A stretch of DNA of 23,208 nt from a virus: the IMG/VR virus record IMGVR_UViG_3300043436_000504, positions 1-23,208 of that record; one strand, given 5' to 3'. The position numbers and the translations under genes were made by a program. Positions 11,543 to 19,518 of the stretch are shown here, piece by piece. The first letter of the stretch is position 1; each line of letters opens with the position of its first letter. The notes below the pieces were generated by a model. It made no database searches. It was not told the DNA's origin and saw nothing but the letters and a program-made list of their open reading frames with translations.

Positions 11543-11723
11543 TGTGTATAGTTTCTAATTTGGTTAAATAAAGTATTGCATCTTGCAGTTCCTCTTTTAA
11601 ATGCGTTATCCATTGACCTGTACTTAAATCATTTCTATCCATTGTAGTTCCGTACTTTGATTTCCCTACAAGTTCACGCCTACGCATATCTTCTATTACT
11701 AAGCTAAGTATTTTACTGTCCAT
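11520..11723 (-). CDS. MazG-like nucleotide pyrophosphohydrolase-type small protein
   Basis: The 67 residues are all helical, with 'KYGTTMDRNDLSTGQWITHL' (key YGTTMDRNDLS) followed by 'KEELQDAILYLTKLE', an ExxxD helix as in all-alpha NTP pyrophosphatases. The protein is shorter than MazG and may act as a dimer or lack activity. It could tune nucleotide pools or alarmones, by family knowledge. It starts in a TAATG-type overlap with the exonuclease stop at 11723. Confidence 0.55.
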   Translation of the reverse strand: MDSKILSLVIEDMRRRELVGKSKYGTTMDRNDLSTGQWITHLKEELQDAILYLTKLETIHNAPQEDI

Positions 11724-12457
11724 TATTTGTCGGTTTTGCTATGTATCTTAAAACAAGTTTTGCACTTGTATTGTATTTTCTTTACACCCGTTGCGGTTGT
11801 TCTACGAAGTGAAATAATTAAATCATCGCTTCCACATTCAGGGCAAGAGCCTCGGTCTTGACCGAATATAACTCCGTAATGTGTTTTAGGTTCGATGTGT
11901 AACTTTAAAGCGTTAAATACTTGCTCTAATAACACCACATCTTTTTGGCAGTACTTAATCATTTTAGCCATAGCGACTTTATCCTTATGCAGAACGATGT
12001 CCTTCCATAAACTATATTCGGTCTTTATCTTAGTGCCAATGCCTAAGTAGTCAGCTATGTAATTAAGCTTGTTGCTATTAAATCTAAACTTAGACCTCGC
12101 TACCTTTAGCGTATCAATAGTTGTATATGAAGGGAACATTTCTATTCCGTGAAATAAACACCTGGTTCTAACCCACGGCAAATCAAACTTGTCTCCATTA
12201 TGTCCTACTAATTCCGAAGCGGTATTGGCTACCTCTACAAACTTTTGAAGCATCTTTTTGTCGCATTGTTTACTATCCCATTCCAAATGGTAAACTTCTT
12301 TCTCATCTTCCCATTTGTAGCATATACAAATGATTGCCCGTTCTTTAATAATGCTATCAGCGGTTACATTAAGCTTATATCCTGCACTCCAGAAAAAGCC
12401 GACGTTGGGCGAGGTTTCGATGTCAAAGAATAGTCGTTTGCGTTTTGATTTTAGCAT
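11723..12457 (-). CDS. DEDDy 3'-5' exonuclease with C-terminal zinc ribbon
   Basis: The 244-residue DnaQ-like fold matches the proofreading domain of B-family polymerases. Exo I is 'FFDIET' (D12, E14). Exo II is 'GHNGDKFDLPWVR' (D92). Exo III is 'YCQKD' (Y169, D173), giving a DEDDy set. The C-terminus adds 'CPECG' (205-209) and 'CKTC' (232-235), a four-cysteine zinc ribbon. No polymerase domain follows, so it is a stand-alone exonuclease for recombination, repair or host DNA degradation. It sits between the lysis genes and the MazG-like gene, 3 nt after the holin gene. Confidence 0.85.
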   Translation of the reverse strand: MLKSKRKRLFFDIETSPNVGFFWSAGYKLNVTADSIIKERAIICICYKWEDEKEVYHLEWDSKQCDKKMLQKFVEVANTASELVGHNGDKFDLPWVRTRCLFHGIEMFPSYTTIDTLKVARSKFRFNSNKLNYIADYLGIGTKIKTEYSLWKDIVLHKDKVAMAKMIKYCQKDVVLLEQVFNALKLHIEPKTHYGVIFGQDRGSCPECGSDDLIISLRRTTATGVKKIQYKCKTCFKIHSKTDK

Positions 12458-12460
12458 TGT

Positions 12461-12679
12461 TTATTTTTGGCTGAATTTATCTATTGTAGTAGTACCCATT
12501 GCAGCTATGCAAATAACCATTACGGCATCTACAAGTTTATCCGAAGGGGCAATCTCTTGATGCGTGAAGCTATTAGCTAATAAGGTAACACAGATAAACA
12601 AAGCCGATAGTAAAGCAATAACTCGCTTTGTAGACACGCTACCTCTTTCGTCTGCTAATAAGTTGGCTAACCATTTCAT
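12461..12679 (-). CDS. holin, two membrane helices
   Basis: The 72-residue protein has two hydrophobic helices (about 21-37, 'VIALLSALFICVTLLAN'; about 49-65, 'LVDAVMVICIAAMGTTT') and charged ends, a class II holin layout. It is the gene directly after the lysozyme, the usual pairing for lysis. Holins form membrane lesions that release or activate the endolysin. The assignment rests on topology and neighbour. Confidence 0.72.
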   Translation of the reverse strand: MKWLANLLADERGSVSTKRVIALLSALFICVTLLANSFTHQEIAPSDKLVDAVMVICIAAMGTTTIDKFSQK

Positions 12680-12688
12680 AATATTAAT

Positions 12689-13135
12689 TTAAGGTGTGAA
12701 GTATAATTTTGACTCAGATGCTCTACGCTTTGTAAGACCTGCAAGAACTTTCCCACCTGCTTTATCCCACTTAGCAAACTCTAAAGCTATCGAAGGGTCG
12801 TTAGGGTTAGCGTTTACCTTCTTTAATAAAGTAGAACTCTTTAGGTTACCGATACCTGCGTTATAGGCAAAGCTTGTAAGGGCTGCGAACTGATTAGGTG
12901 TAACCGCACTCTTAACCAATGGAGCAACCTTATCAGCAAACTCTTTAGCTATAATTTCAAATAACTCATTTGCTCGTTCTTGGGTAATCTTATCTCCTGG
13001 CTTTACAGGTCTGCCATCTTCATAAAAAGTATTCCCGTAGCCGATAGTATCTTTTGCAGCACTGCATTTGTAAGCTACTAATTTGCAGCCTTCGTAGAAT
13101 TTAATAAGGTCTTTACCTTTGTCGTTTAATTGCAT
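12689..13135 (-). CDS. GH24 lysozyme (endolysin)
   Basis: Cleaves the glycan strands of peptidoglycan at lysis. The 148-residue T4-lysozyme-like muramidase has catalytic E15 ('FYEGCKL'), C24 at the position of T4 D20 ('AYKCSAAK') and T30 ('TIGYG'). The E-9-C-6-T spacing is exactly that of T4 lysozyme; cysteine in place of aspartate is known in the P21-type branch. 'NQFAALTSFAYNAG' and 'GLTKRRASE' are the other family motifs. No signal or SAR segment is visible at the N-terminus, so export probably needs the holin. Confidence 0.92.
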   Translation of the reverse strand: MQLNDKGKDLIKFYEGCKLVAYKCSAAKDTIGYGNTFYEDGRPVKPGDKITQERANELFEIIAKEFADKVAPLVKSAVTPNQFAALTSFAYNAGIGNLKSSTLLKKVNANPNDPSIALEFAKWDKAGGKVLAGLTKRRASESKLYFTP

Positions 13136-13136
13136 T

Positions 13137-13580
13137 TTAATTTATTTGTGAGTATAAAAAGAATGTTAGCATAGCAAACAAAACTGAATTAAGCCTATGT
13201 AGTTTTATTTCAAACTGCACCGCTTTTTCATACTGCTCGTAAATTGCTATGTTTTTATAGTATCTATTACGATAGTCGTTTAACGTATCGTTTGATATTT
13301 TATTGCGTTGAGTAAGGGTATCTTTAAGGGTAAGTAAGTCGATTCGAAGGCTATCCCTTGTCTTGATGTTAGCTTTAATTAAGCTATCTATTCGTGCTTC
13401 TTTTAATGCAACTAAATTACTAACGCTATCAAATGCTGCGTTTATCTTTTCGCCTTCTGCTCTACTAATTACTATCTTCTCTTCGCCACCTATTTTCTTA
13501 ACTACCGATTGGGCGAAACTTAAACTTGGTGCTATTAGTATCAACAGAATTAGCAGAATCCAATTTAGCCTTAACTTCAT
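13137..13580 (-). CDS. exported coiled-coil protein with C-terminal membrane helix (spanin-like)
   Basis: An N-terminal signal or anchor 'WILLILLILIAPSLSFA' (about 7-23, with an AxA-like SFAQ cleavage site) leads into an Asp/Lys/Leu-rich coiled-coil region (about 35-125). A C-terminal hydrophobic segment ('VLFAMLTFFLY', about 133-143) ends the chain. The gene overlaps the preceding lipoprotein gene by 83 nt in another frame, as Rz/Rz1 pairs often do, and is next to the lysozyme. A role in disrupting the outer membrane is inferred from topology and position. Confidence 0.55.
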   Translation of the reverse strand: MKLRLNWILLILLILIAPSLSFAQSVVKKIGGEEKIVISRAEGEKINAAFDSVSNLVALKEARIDSLIKANIKTRDSLRIDLLTLKDTLTQRNKISNDTLNDYRNRYYKNIAIYEQYEKAVQFEIKLHRLNSVLFAMLTFFLYSQIN

Positions 13581-13791
13581 TTAGTTCCGTTTTTAATTCT
13601 TTTACTTCTTGTTTTAAGGTAACAATAGTTTTTACTGTCTTAGTAATTACCTTCTTGTTATCCTGGGAAGCCACACCCTGCACCGCTACACTTTGCACTT
13701 GGCTTTGTTTTACTTTGTCTTGCAGCTCTTTAATCTGGTTATCGGTCTTAGTTCCGCAACCTATCAAAGCAACCAATAATAAATACCGCAT
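13498..13791 (-). CDS. lipoprotein with coiled coil, o-spanin candidate
   Basis: It begins MRYLLLVALIGCGTK, a very short lipobox signal with cysteine at residue 12. The remainder is polar with a heptad-like stretch ('LKQEVKELKTELNEVKAKLDS' in segments, about 59-79). At 97 residues, an outer-membrane lipoprotein with a periplasmic coiled coil matches Rz1-like o-spanins. It shares 83 nt with the next gene (see 13137-13580) and starts in a TAATG overlap with the previous stop. Confidence 0.6.
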   Translation of the reverse strand: MRYLLLVALIGCGTKTDNQIKELQDKVKQSQVQSVAVQGVASQDNKKVITKTVKTIVTLKQEVKELKTELNEVKAKLDSANSVDTNSTKFKFRPIGS

Positions 13792-14063
13792 TACTTAAAC
13801 TTTTTAAGAGCCTTTAAGTCTACTGCCATTTCCAAACGAGCCGTACTCGCTGCGTTACTGCTATCGCTTTTGCGCACCATTTCATACAAACTTCCTATCT
13901 TTTCGTCTTGCTTTTCGTTACGCTTTGCATTGTCAATATAGAGGTAACTAATACCGCAGATACATAAAAATAGCATACCAACTACAGGGTTCTTGCTAAA
14001 CTCTTTAAATGAAATTGGTAACGGGTTAGCCGATACGCTTACGCTTTTTGCTGCTTTTGCCAT
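13791..14063 (-). CDS. single-helix membrane protein, lysis-region
   Basis: The 90-residue protein has one membrane helix at about 28-45 ('VVGMLFLCICGISYLYI') flanked by a basic N-terminal segment and a charged helical C-terminal half ('RNEKQDEKIGSLYEMV'). It could be a pinholin, antiholin or inner-membrane spanin component; position between two lipoproteins gives no decision. It lies 1 nt after the preceding stop and overlaps the next start. Confidence 0.55.
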   Translation of the reverse strand: MAKAAKSVSVSANPLPISFKEFSKNPVVGMLFLCICGISYLYIDNAKRNEKQDEKIGSLYEMVRKSDSSNAASTARLEMAVDLKALKKFK

Positions 14064-14064
14064 A

Positions 14065-14496
14065 TTATTTTCTTTTCCAAAAGAATAAGATTAGCGTAAT
14101 TATCAATATAAGCGCAATTAGAGCCTTATAAAATTCGCTAAAGGACTTATCCTTAGTTTTAGTTATCTTCGAAATTTGGGTACTTTCTGTGCGACTGAGA
14201 GCCATTGAGTCCGTTCTTGACTGCTTACTATCCGTTTGTTTCTCTTTTGTGCCTCTTGTGTAGGTCTCGGTGTACTTAGGAATAGTTATCATACTATCCT
14301 TAGTAACCCACAAAGTATCGTAGTAAGTTATTGTCTTGGTAAAATACTCTTCCTTTTCTACTACCTTGGTAATGCTATCGTATACGACTACACGCACCGA
14401 GTCAAATGTCTTAACAACTGTGCTATCTAAACGCTCCGATGCCTTCTTAACTGAGGCGCACGAAGTAAGTAATAAGGCTAAAAGTATTAATCTCAT
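14065..14496 (-). CDS. lipoprotein with C-terminal membrane anchor, unimolecular spanin candidate
   Basis: The N-terminus MRLILLALLLTSCAS is a lipoprotein signal with lipobox L-T-S-C (C13). A long periplasmic Thr/Ser/Lys-rich region with strand-like 'YYDTLWVTKDSMITIP' follows. The chain ends with a membrane helix 'YKALIALILIITLILFFW' (about 122-139) and a basic tail. A protein anchored to the outer membrane by lipid and to the inner membrane by its C-terminus is the definition of a u-spanin such as T1 gp11. Position in the lysis cassette agrees. It overlaps the holin-like gene before it (ATGA). Confidence 0.65.
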   Translation of the reverse strand: MRLILLALLLTSCASVKKASERLDSTVVKTFDSVRVVVYDSITKVVEKEEYFTKTITYYDTLWVTKDSMITIPKYTETYTRGTKEKQTDSKQSRTDSMALSRTESTQISKITKTKDKSFSEFYKALIALILIITLILFFWKRK

Positions 14497-14663
14497 TTAA
14501 GCTTTTTGGTCATTTTGTAATAGTAGCGAATAGCCATAAGACCTGAAACGATAGCCACCAAACTTGCAATCAATGTGAATAGCGGTTGAATATTGGATAG
14601 GCTAATAATAGCACTAAATACACTTACAATAGTTGATTGGTCTGCTTGGTGGTTATTTGCCAT
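14493..14663 (-). CDS. 56-residue membrane protein, holin-like
   Basis: The frame from 14663 (MANNHQADQSTIVSVFS) to a TGA inside the next start has a long hydrophobic region (about 12-46) that could make one long or two short helices ('VSVFSAIISL', 'LFTLIASLVAIVSGLMAI'). It ends in a basic tail (YYYKMTKKLK). Translation is coupled on both sides (TAATG and ATGA). Holin or antiholin is plausible beside a spanin candidate. Confidence 0.6.
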   Translation of the reverse strand: MANNHQADQSTIVSVFSAIISLSNIQPLFTLIASLVAIVSGLMAIRYYYKMTKKLK

Positions 14664-15049
14664 TATAGTTCTTCTTCTTCTTGTTTGTTAAATTCTATGC
14701 CAGTAGTCCAATCTTCTAAAAAAGTAAAGTCTTCCAAGCCATTGGGGTTCACTACGTTAATTATTACAAAGTCAAATTCTTTATCATTTAAGGCTTCAAT
14801 ATCTTTTGTAAGCTTCTTGATGCCTTCTTTTGAATATTTGTAATTTCCTTTGTCATCTAATAGTAAGCAGTCCTTATCGTCAGTTTGGGCATTGTCTAAA
14901 CGCAAGATTTCAACTTCGGCTTGGTACGCTTCGTGGTGTGGTTTTACTTTGTTGTAAATCTGGACTAACTTTTTTTGGGTCTTTGTTTCAGTTCCGCCAA
15001 TAACTGCGTTTAAGTTACCGACAAGTTGTAATAGTTGCTTGTACTTCAT
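14663..15049 (-). CDS. 128-residue hypothetical protein, helical, acidic tail
   Basis: It begins MKYKQLLQLVGNLNAVIGG, then has a charged helix ('KKLVQIYNKVKPHHEAYQAE' region). A hydrophilic middle follows, and the tail is 'FNKQEEEEL'. Small helical proteins of this type follow tail genes in other phages, but no function is recognised. It follows the HNH homing endonuclease by 10 nt, so before that insertion it would have followed the gene at 15582-15911. Confidence 0.55.
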   Translation of the reverse strand: MKYKQLLQLVGNLNAVIGGTETKTQKKLVQIYNKVKPHHEAYQAEVEILRLDNAQTDDKDCLLLDDKGNYKYSKEGIKKLTKDIEALNDKEFDFVIINVVNPNGLEDFTFLEDWTTGIEFNKQEEEEL

Positions 15050-15059
15050 TTTTGTTGTT

Positions 15060-15554
15060 TTAAGCGTAAATTAATGATGTTTTGTTTGGGTTATTACCTA
15101 ATAAATATCCATATAAAGTATTTTTATTCATACCTAAAAGCTTTGCAGCTTCTCTTACAGAACTATAAAATATCCCTGTTTGTGTATCAATAACTGGTTT
15201 TGAATGTACTTCAGATGCTATTCTGCTATGTCTTTCAGTTCCTTTTTTTAAACCTGTGTCGAAAGCGTGTTGTATATTTTGACTTGCGCTGCACCATTCC
15301 AAATTGTCTAACCTGTTATCAGATTTTATCCCATTTTTATGATTAATCATAGGATAATTATTAGGGTTTTCTATGTATGCAATTCCAATAAGCCTATGTA
15401 TACTAAAATCCTTCCTTGTTCCATTATTACATAAAGTTACTTTTAGATAACCTACATTTGATAAAACAGGCTTTAATTGTTTATTCTTTTTAGTGTTATA
15501 TACTATTCCTTCTATACTTATGGAATAATTAGGATAACCTGGAATTGCCTTCAT
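15060..15554 (-). CDS. HNH homing endonuclease (NUMOD4-HNH-NUMOD1)
   Basis: Selfish mobile nuclease that cuts a gene lacking it and is copied by recombination. Domains: NUMOD4 ('IPGYPNYSISIEGIVYN', 4-20); HNH_3 with 'HRLIGIAYI' (54-62), 'INHKNGIKSDNR' and 'NLEWCSASQNIQHA' (about 89-102); and NUMOD1 ('FYSSVREAAKLLGM', about 129-142). It sits between two phage genes with 27-nt and 10-nt gaps. A TATCTTTA box at 15572-15579 resembles a weak promoter, which would allow its own expression. No interrupted gene is visible; it is intergenic. Confidence 0.88.
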   Translation of the reverse strand: MKAIPGYPNYSISIEGIVYNTKKNKQLKPVLSNVGYLKVTLCNNGTRKDFSIHRLIGIAYIENPNNYPMINHKNGIKSDNRLDNLEWCSASQNIQHAFDTGLKKGTERHSRIASEVHSKPVIDTQTGIFYSSVREAAKLLGMNKNTLYGYLLGNNPNKTSLIYA

Positions 15555-15581
15555 ACGTTGTTTTTTATTTGTAAAGATATA

Positions 15582-15911
15582 TTATTTATCCCAAGGTAAT
15601 GGCAAATTAATTATTGGCGGGTTTTTAAGGTTTTCAATCTGAGTATCTAAGTTTAACTCCATAGCATCTACGTCGTTTCCTGCTATTAACCACTCACACA
15701 CTTGGTCAAATGTTAAATTGTCATAAGCAGTAAAGTCCGTGTCCGAAGGTGTAGCACACGACATTGTTCCATACACTTCAGCGTTGTAAGTTTTGTCTCC
15801 GTCTACTTGTTCTGCTTGATAGCGCCAATGCACTACTTTAACTACGTCGGTTAAACCATCTTCGCTCGGTGCGGTGTCCATTGAGTTAATTACCCATTTA
15901 AAAGTTGTCAT
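15582..15911 (-). CDS. tail-fibre-adjacent protein (DUF7936-like)
   Basis: The 109 residues begin MTTFKWVINSMDTAP and continue 'DVVKVVHWRYQAEQ' (about 22-35), 'YGTMSCA', 'FTAYDNLTFDQVCEWLI' and end 'LPLPWDK'. The strand-rich start, 'V..WLxxxxV' helix and the final P-W pattern fit small proteins found directly after phage tail fibre genes. The role is probably in fibre assembly or as a small structural protein, by position only. It starts 1 nt after the fibre stop. Confidence 0.6.
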   Translation of the reverse strand: MTTFKWVINSMDTAPSEDGLTDVVKVVHWRYQAEQVDGDKTYNAEVYGTMSCATPSDTDFTAYDNLTFDQVCEWLIAGNDVDAMELNLDTQIENLKNPPIINLPLPWDK

Positions 15912-15912
15912 A

Positions 15913-18900
15913 TTATTTTATTTTATCGTTTAATTCTTGAATTGCTTTAATAAGTACAGGTACTATTTTGCTATAATCTACTCCCTGCATTTCCTTTCCG
16001 TCTTTTACTCCTGTTACTGCGTAGTTAATTACTGATTGTAACTCGTGAGCAATAACACCATAAGAACGGGTTTTATCTGACTTCCATTCGTAATCGTATG
16101 CTTTTAATTTGCTTACTAAATCAAGTCCGTTAAAGTCCTTAAGGTCTTGCTTTAAGCGATAGTCAGAAGATGTATTGTAAGATGTTGTACTTCCTGAGCC
16201 TGTAATTGAACCTATTTGTGTGCCACTTAGAAAAAATTGCGCAAATGTATGAGAGCCTGTTCCAAATAATCTTACATTAGCAAAAGCACTTCCCTGTGAC
16301 AACATAGTACCACTTCCAGAAGTTGTAGTTGTTGTCATATTAATAAGCACTTCCCCCCCATTTGTTATGCGCATACGTTCGCTTCCACCTGCTTGGAACA
16401 TTATATTACTTGCAATTGTTGTTAAGTCAGTATAAGCAGATGTACTTCTATTGTATGAACGTAATTCTGTTGAAGCACCGACAACATCAAATTCAAAACC
16501 ATTTGCACCATCATTAGATACTGCTAATTTACTATTAGAACTTGGAGATGCAGTACCTATACCTACGTTACCTGCGGCAGTTAATGCAAATTGACTTCCT
16601 TGTGATTTTCCGTAAGTATTTAAATAAGTATAAGAATTTGTAGGTGTAACTGAATCATAAACATATCCAAACTCTGATGCTTGATTAAATGCAATATTAT
16701 ATCCAATTAATGTGCTACTATAATATTTTGATGAATTTAAATATGTAGATTGGATAAATTGTCCAATATAATCTGTTGTAAGAATATGTTGTTTATAGCT
16801 TGGCGATGTAGTACCTATACCTACTGAGCCGCTTGAATTAATCCTTACTCTTTCAGAATTATTTACAATAAAACGGATATATTGATTAGATGAATCTCCA
16901 TCAATAAAAGTACTTCCTGCACCCCATCCAAATAATCCCCCATTAGATGCTAAGAAATTCGTTGCCGTTACACTACTTGAGAATGTAGCTGCTCCACCTG
17001 ATGCAATAATAACATCTGCACTATTTCCTGAACCACTTAGGACTAAACCACTTTCCCCTCTTACTGCAAATTTTCCATTATGCCCTGAAATAATACCTTG
17101 CGCTCCACCTACAAAACCTACTGTTGTTGCTGACTCAGTCCATCTTGCGTGAGATGAACCTGCCGCTGCGGTGATTTGTAAACGATTGCTTGGACTTGTA
17201 CTTCCCACACCTAAGTTCCCACTCGCATCTAACGTCATTGCTTGGGTAAAGGATATAGCGTTACCTGCCGTTCCTGATGGAGCGACTTCCCAAGAGAACC
17301 CACCTGTAAAACCATTAACTAAAAAACGAGATGAAAAATCACTTGATATATATTTTGCACCTGAATCGGTAGCTAAATAGTTAGCACCTAAATAAGCAAT
17401 AGGTACAGTTGGGTGCGAAATTAATGCAACACCACTTGTCATTTGTATTGCTCTAAAACCTGTTGCCCAAGACGCACTCGGTGTAACTCCTAATCCTAAA
17501 TTGCCTGAAGCGTCAAGACGCATTTTTTGTGTGCCATTAGTATAAAAGTTTATAGGTTTAGCACCTGCGCCATAAAAATAATGTTCAGCAGAAGTTCCAC
17601 CTAAGTATAAGTCACCTGTTGAAAATAAAAATTGTAAATATTTTTCACTTGTATTACTTGCTCCTACTGTAACTAAATTATTCCCATAAGATAAAGTAGT
17701 TCCATTATCAGTTAATAAGCTATCCCCTATCGTACTTGTACCTGTAAACTTAGGTAGGTAGTTAGTAGTACCTGTACCCGTTACTGGATTGGTTAAAGCG
17801 TTTTGCTTGTTGTTAAACGTAGTCCAATCGGTGCTTGATAATAAACCTTGTTGTGAACCACTCGCAGTAGCAATAGCTAAAGTAATAGTTCCACTTGTTG
17901 TAATAGGTGTAGAGCCAATAGTTACTCCGCTTGTTGCAGAAGATAAGCCTACACTTGTTACAGTTCCACCAGATAAATCATCGGTAAAAGCAATCGTTCC
18001 ACTCTTTGCAGGAAATGAAACTACATAGTCATTGCCCGTTGTTAAACCAGAAGGTCTTAAACTTATAATTCTACTTCCACCACTTTGCTTATCCCAAGCT
18101 CTTATGAATGATGTTCCATAATAAACCTTTTCTCCTGCTGCTTCAACATTTAACCAATCCGATGTGCTACCTGAAATTTGTATTCCACTATTAGAAACTA
18201 TTATTCCACTTGTAAAAGTCTTAGCACCTGTTATAGTTTCCGTTCCTGCTTTGTGTACTACTAAAGAGTCGTCTGCTGGTGTATAGCCTAATATTGTAGA
18301 TAAGCTCTTATTTTTCCAAAGACTTGTTGATGCTTCCCAAAATAACCCGTCATTGTTTGAAGGTGTTTGAGCTGCCACGTTATGAATTTCGTCTAACTCG
18401 TATCCGTTCTGTATCTTAACTTCGATAATACCTTGCGTTGGGTGTGAACGCACAATTATACCTACATAAACTAAGTGAGCAGGAGCGTATTGTTTTGTAC
18501 TTGTATAAGCACCCGCAGTTGTAGAACTCAAATAAAGTTGAGTGCCTTCTGTGTATGCTTGGGTATCTAAATCGCTTAATCTACCTGCTACTACTACATA
18601 ACCATTATTCATATTAGTTATGTCAGCTTGTACGATGCCGTATGTTTGTGCGCTTGTGCTATCGCCCGTTGCAATAGCCTTAGTAACTGTTGGCAAGTTC
18701 CCTTGTCCACCATTGATATAAACAATAGTTCCTTTTGTTAAAGTCGCACCTGTGCTATTGTAAACTTCAGTAACTAAGTTTTGTGCTTGGCTGATAATAG
18801 AAGGGAAGGTCGCTAAAGTTCCGTCTCCTTTAATGTATTGTGTACCCGTACCTGCAAAGCCTATATTAATAGTTCCGCTTGTAGTAATAGGGCTTCCTGT

Positions 18901-19518
18901 AATTGTTAAAGCATCTCCACTTTCGGTAATCGCTACGCTTGTAACTGTACCCACCGCACCGCTTGAACGCTGCCAAATAGTACCGCTATAAATAACATAA
19001 TCGCCAACTGCAAAACTAATCGCACCTGCTCCGAAGTTCACGCTACCTGCTGCATTACAAATATAAACATCTCCCGTGTCGCCCGTTCCGTTTGCAAGTG
19101 TCGGTGTGTTAGTCGCTGCACTCCAAGTTCCCTTGTATTCCATAATAGAACTCGGTAGCTGACTGATAGGCACTTTACCTTGACTATCCAAAGAAGCATA
19201 ACCATTAGCGTTGCCCTTTTCACTTCTTAGTTGATAAGTATCTAATAAAGCTTGTGAAGGGAACACCTCTACATAAGCAGAGCCACTCCATAAATAAAGC
19301 TTCTGTGTGTCTTTAGCACAAAATATAACATCAGTAGTTCCAGTTGCAGGGAACGAAGCATAGTTTGTATAGAAGCTAACTGCACCGCTAAAAATAGCAC
19401 CTAATTGCGCAAGTGTAATCTTCTTACTTACTCCCGTTGTTGGGTTGCCTATAATAGTTAAATCGGTACTCGCAGGTGCTAACTCGGTAGCTAATTGGTT
19501 AATCTTTTTGCCTATCAT
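15913..19518 (-). CDS. tail fibre with C-terminal S74 chaperone
   Basis: The receptor-binding fibre has 1201 residues. The N-terminus (MIGKKINQLATEL) probably attaches to the virion. Repeated fibre modules follow: 'GTVTSVAITESG' near 191 and 'GTVTSVGLSSATSG' near 521. Four 'GN(L/V)G(L/I/V)G' boxes appear near residues 669, 768, 896 and 986. The last ~85 residues are an intramolecular chaperone of the peptidase S74 type ('SSDYRLKQDL' near 1116 with the Ser/Lys dyad, 'YGVIAHELQ', 'VDYSKIVPVLIKAIQEL'), which trimerises the fibre and cuts itself off. The start overlaps the GIY-YIG stop (ATGA). Confidence 0.9.
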   Translation of the reverse strand: MIGKKINQLATELAPASTDLTIIGNPTTGVSKKITLAQLGAIFSGAVSFYTNYASFPATGTTDVIFCAKDTQKLYLWSGSAYVEVFPSQALLDTYQLRSEKGNANGYASLDSQGKVPISQLPSSIMEYKGTWSAATNTPTLANGTGDTGDVYICNAAGSVNFGAGAISFAVGDYVIYSGTIWQRSSGAVGTVTSVAITESGDALTITGSPITTSGTINIGFAGTGTQYIKGDGTLATFPSIISQAQNLVTEVYNSTGATLTKGTIVYINGGQGNLPTVTKAIATGDSTSAQTYGIVQADITNMNNGYVVVAGRLSDLDTQAYTEGTQLYLSSTTAGAYTSTKQYAPAHLVYVGIIVRSHPTQGIIEVKIQNGYELDEIHNVAAQTPSNNDGLFWEASTSLWKNKSLSTILGYTPADDSLVVHKAGTETITGAKTFTSGIIVSNSGIQISGSTSDWLNVEAAGEKVYYGTSFIRAWDKQSGGSRIISLRPSGLTTGNDYVVSFPAKSGTIAFTDDLSGGTVTSVGLSSATSGVTIGSTPITTSGTITLAIATASGSQQGLLSSTDWTTFNNKQNALTNPVTGTGTTNYLPKFTGTSTIGDSLLTDNGTTLSYGNNLVTVGASNTSEKYLQFLFSTGDLYLGGTSAEHYFYGAGAKPINFYTNGTQKMRLDASGNLGLGVTPSASWATGFRAIQMTSGVALISHPTVPIAYLGANYLATDSGAKYISSDFSSRFLVNGFTGGFSWEVAPSGTAGNAISFTQAMTLDASGNLGVGSTSPSNRLQITAAAGSSHARWTESATTVGFVGGAQGIISGHNGKFAVRGESGLVLSGSGNSADVIIASGGAATFSSSVTATNFLASNGGLFGWGAGSTFIDGDSSNQYIRFIVNNSERVRINSSGSVGIGTTSPSYKQHILTTDYIGQFIQSTYLNSSKYYSSTLIGYNIAFNQASEFGYVYDSVTPTNSYTYLNTYGKSQGSQFALTAAGNVGIGTASPSSNSKLAVSNDGANGFEFDVVGASTELRSYNRSTSAYTDLTTIASNIMFQAGGSERMRITNGGEVLINMTTTTTSGSGTMLSQGSAFANVRLFGTGSHTFAQFFLSGTQIGSITGSGSTTSYNTSSDYRLKQDLKDFNGLDLVSKLKAYDYEWKSDKTRSYGVIAHELQSVINYAVTGVKDGKEMQGVDYSKIVPVLIKAIQELNDKIK

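Noticed and set aside
15572-15606. Promoter for the HNH homing endonuclease (TATCTTTA with TTTG 23 nt upstream)
   Set aside because: The -7 box lacks the final G and the spacing is at the edge of the accepted range; mentioned only in the gene note.
16540-17520. Repeated DNA in the tail fibre gene as a diversity-generating template repeat
   Set aside because: The similar segments are short, encode the ordinary GNxGxG fibre boxes and are diverged; no reverse transcriptase or adenine-biased variable repeat is seen.
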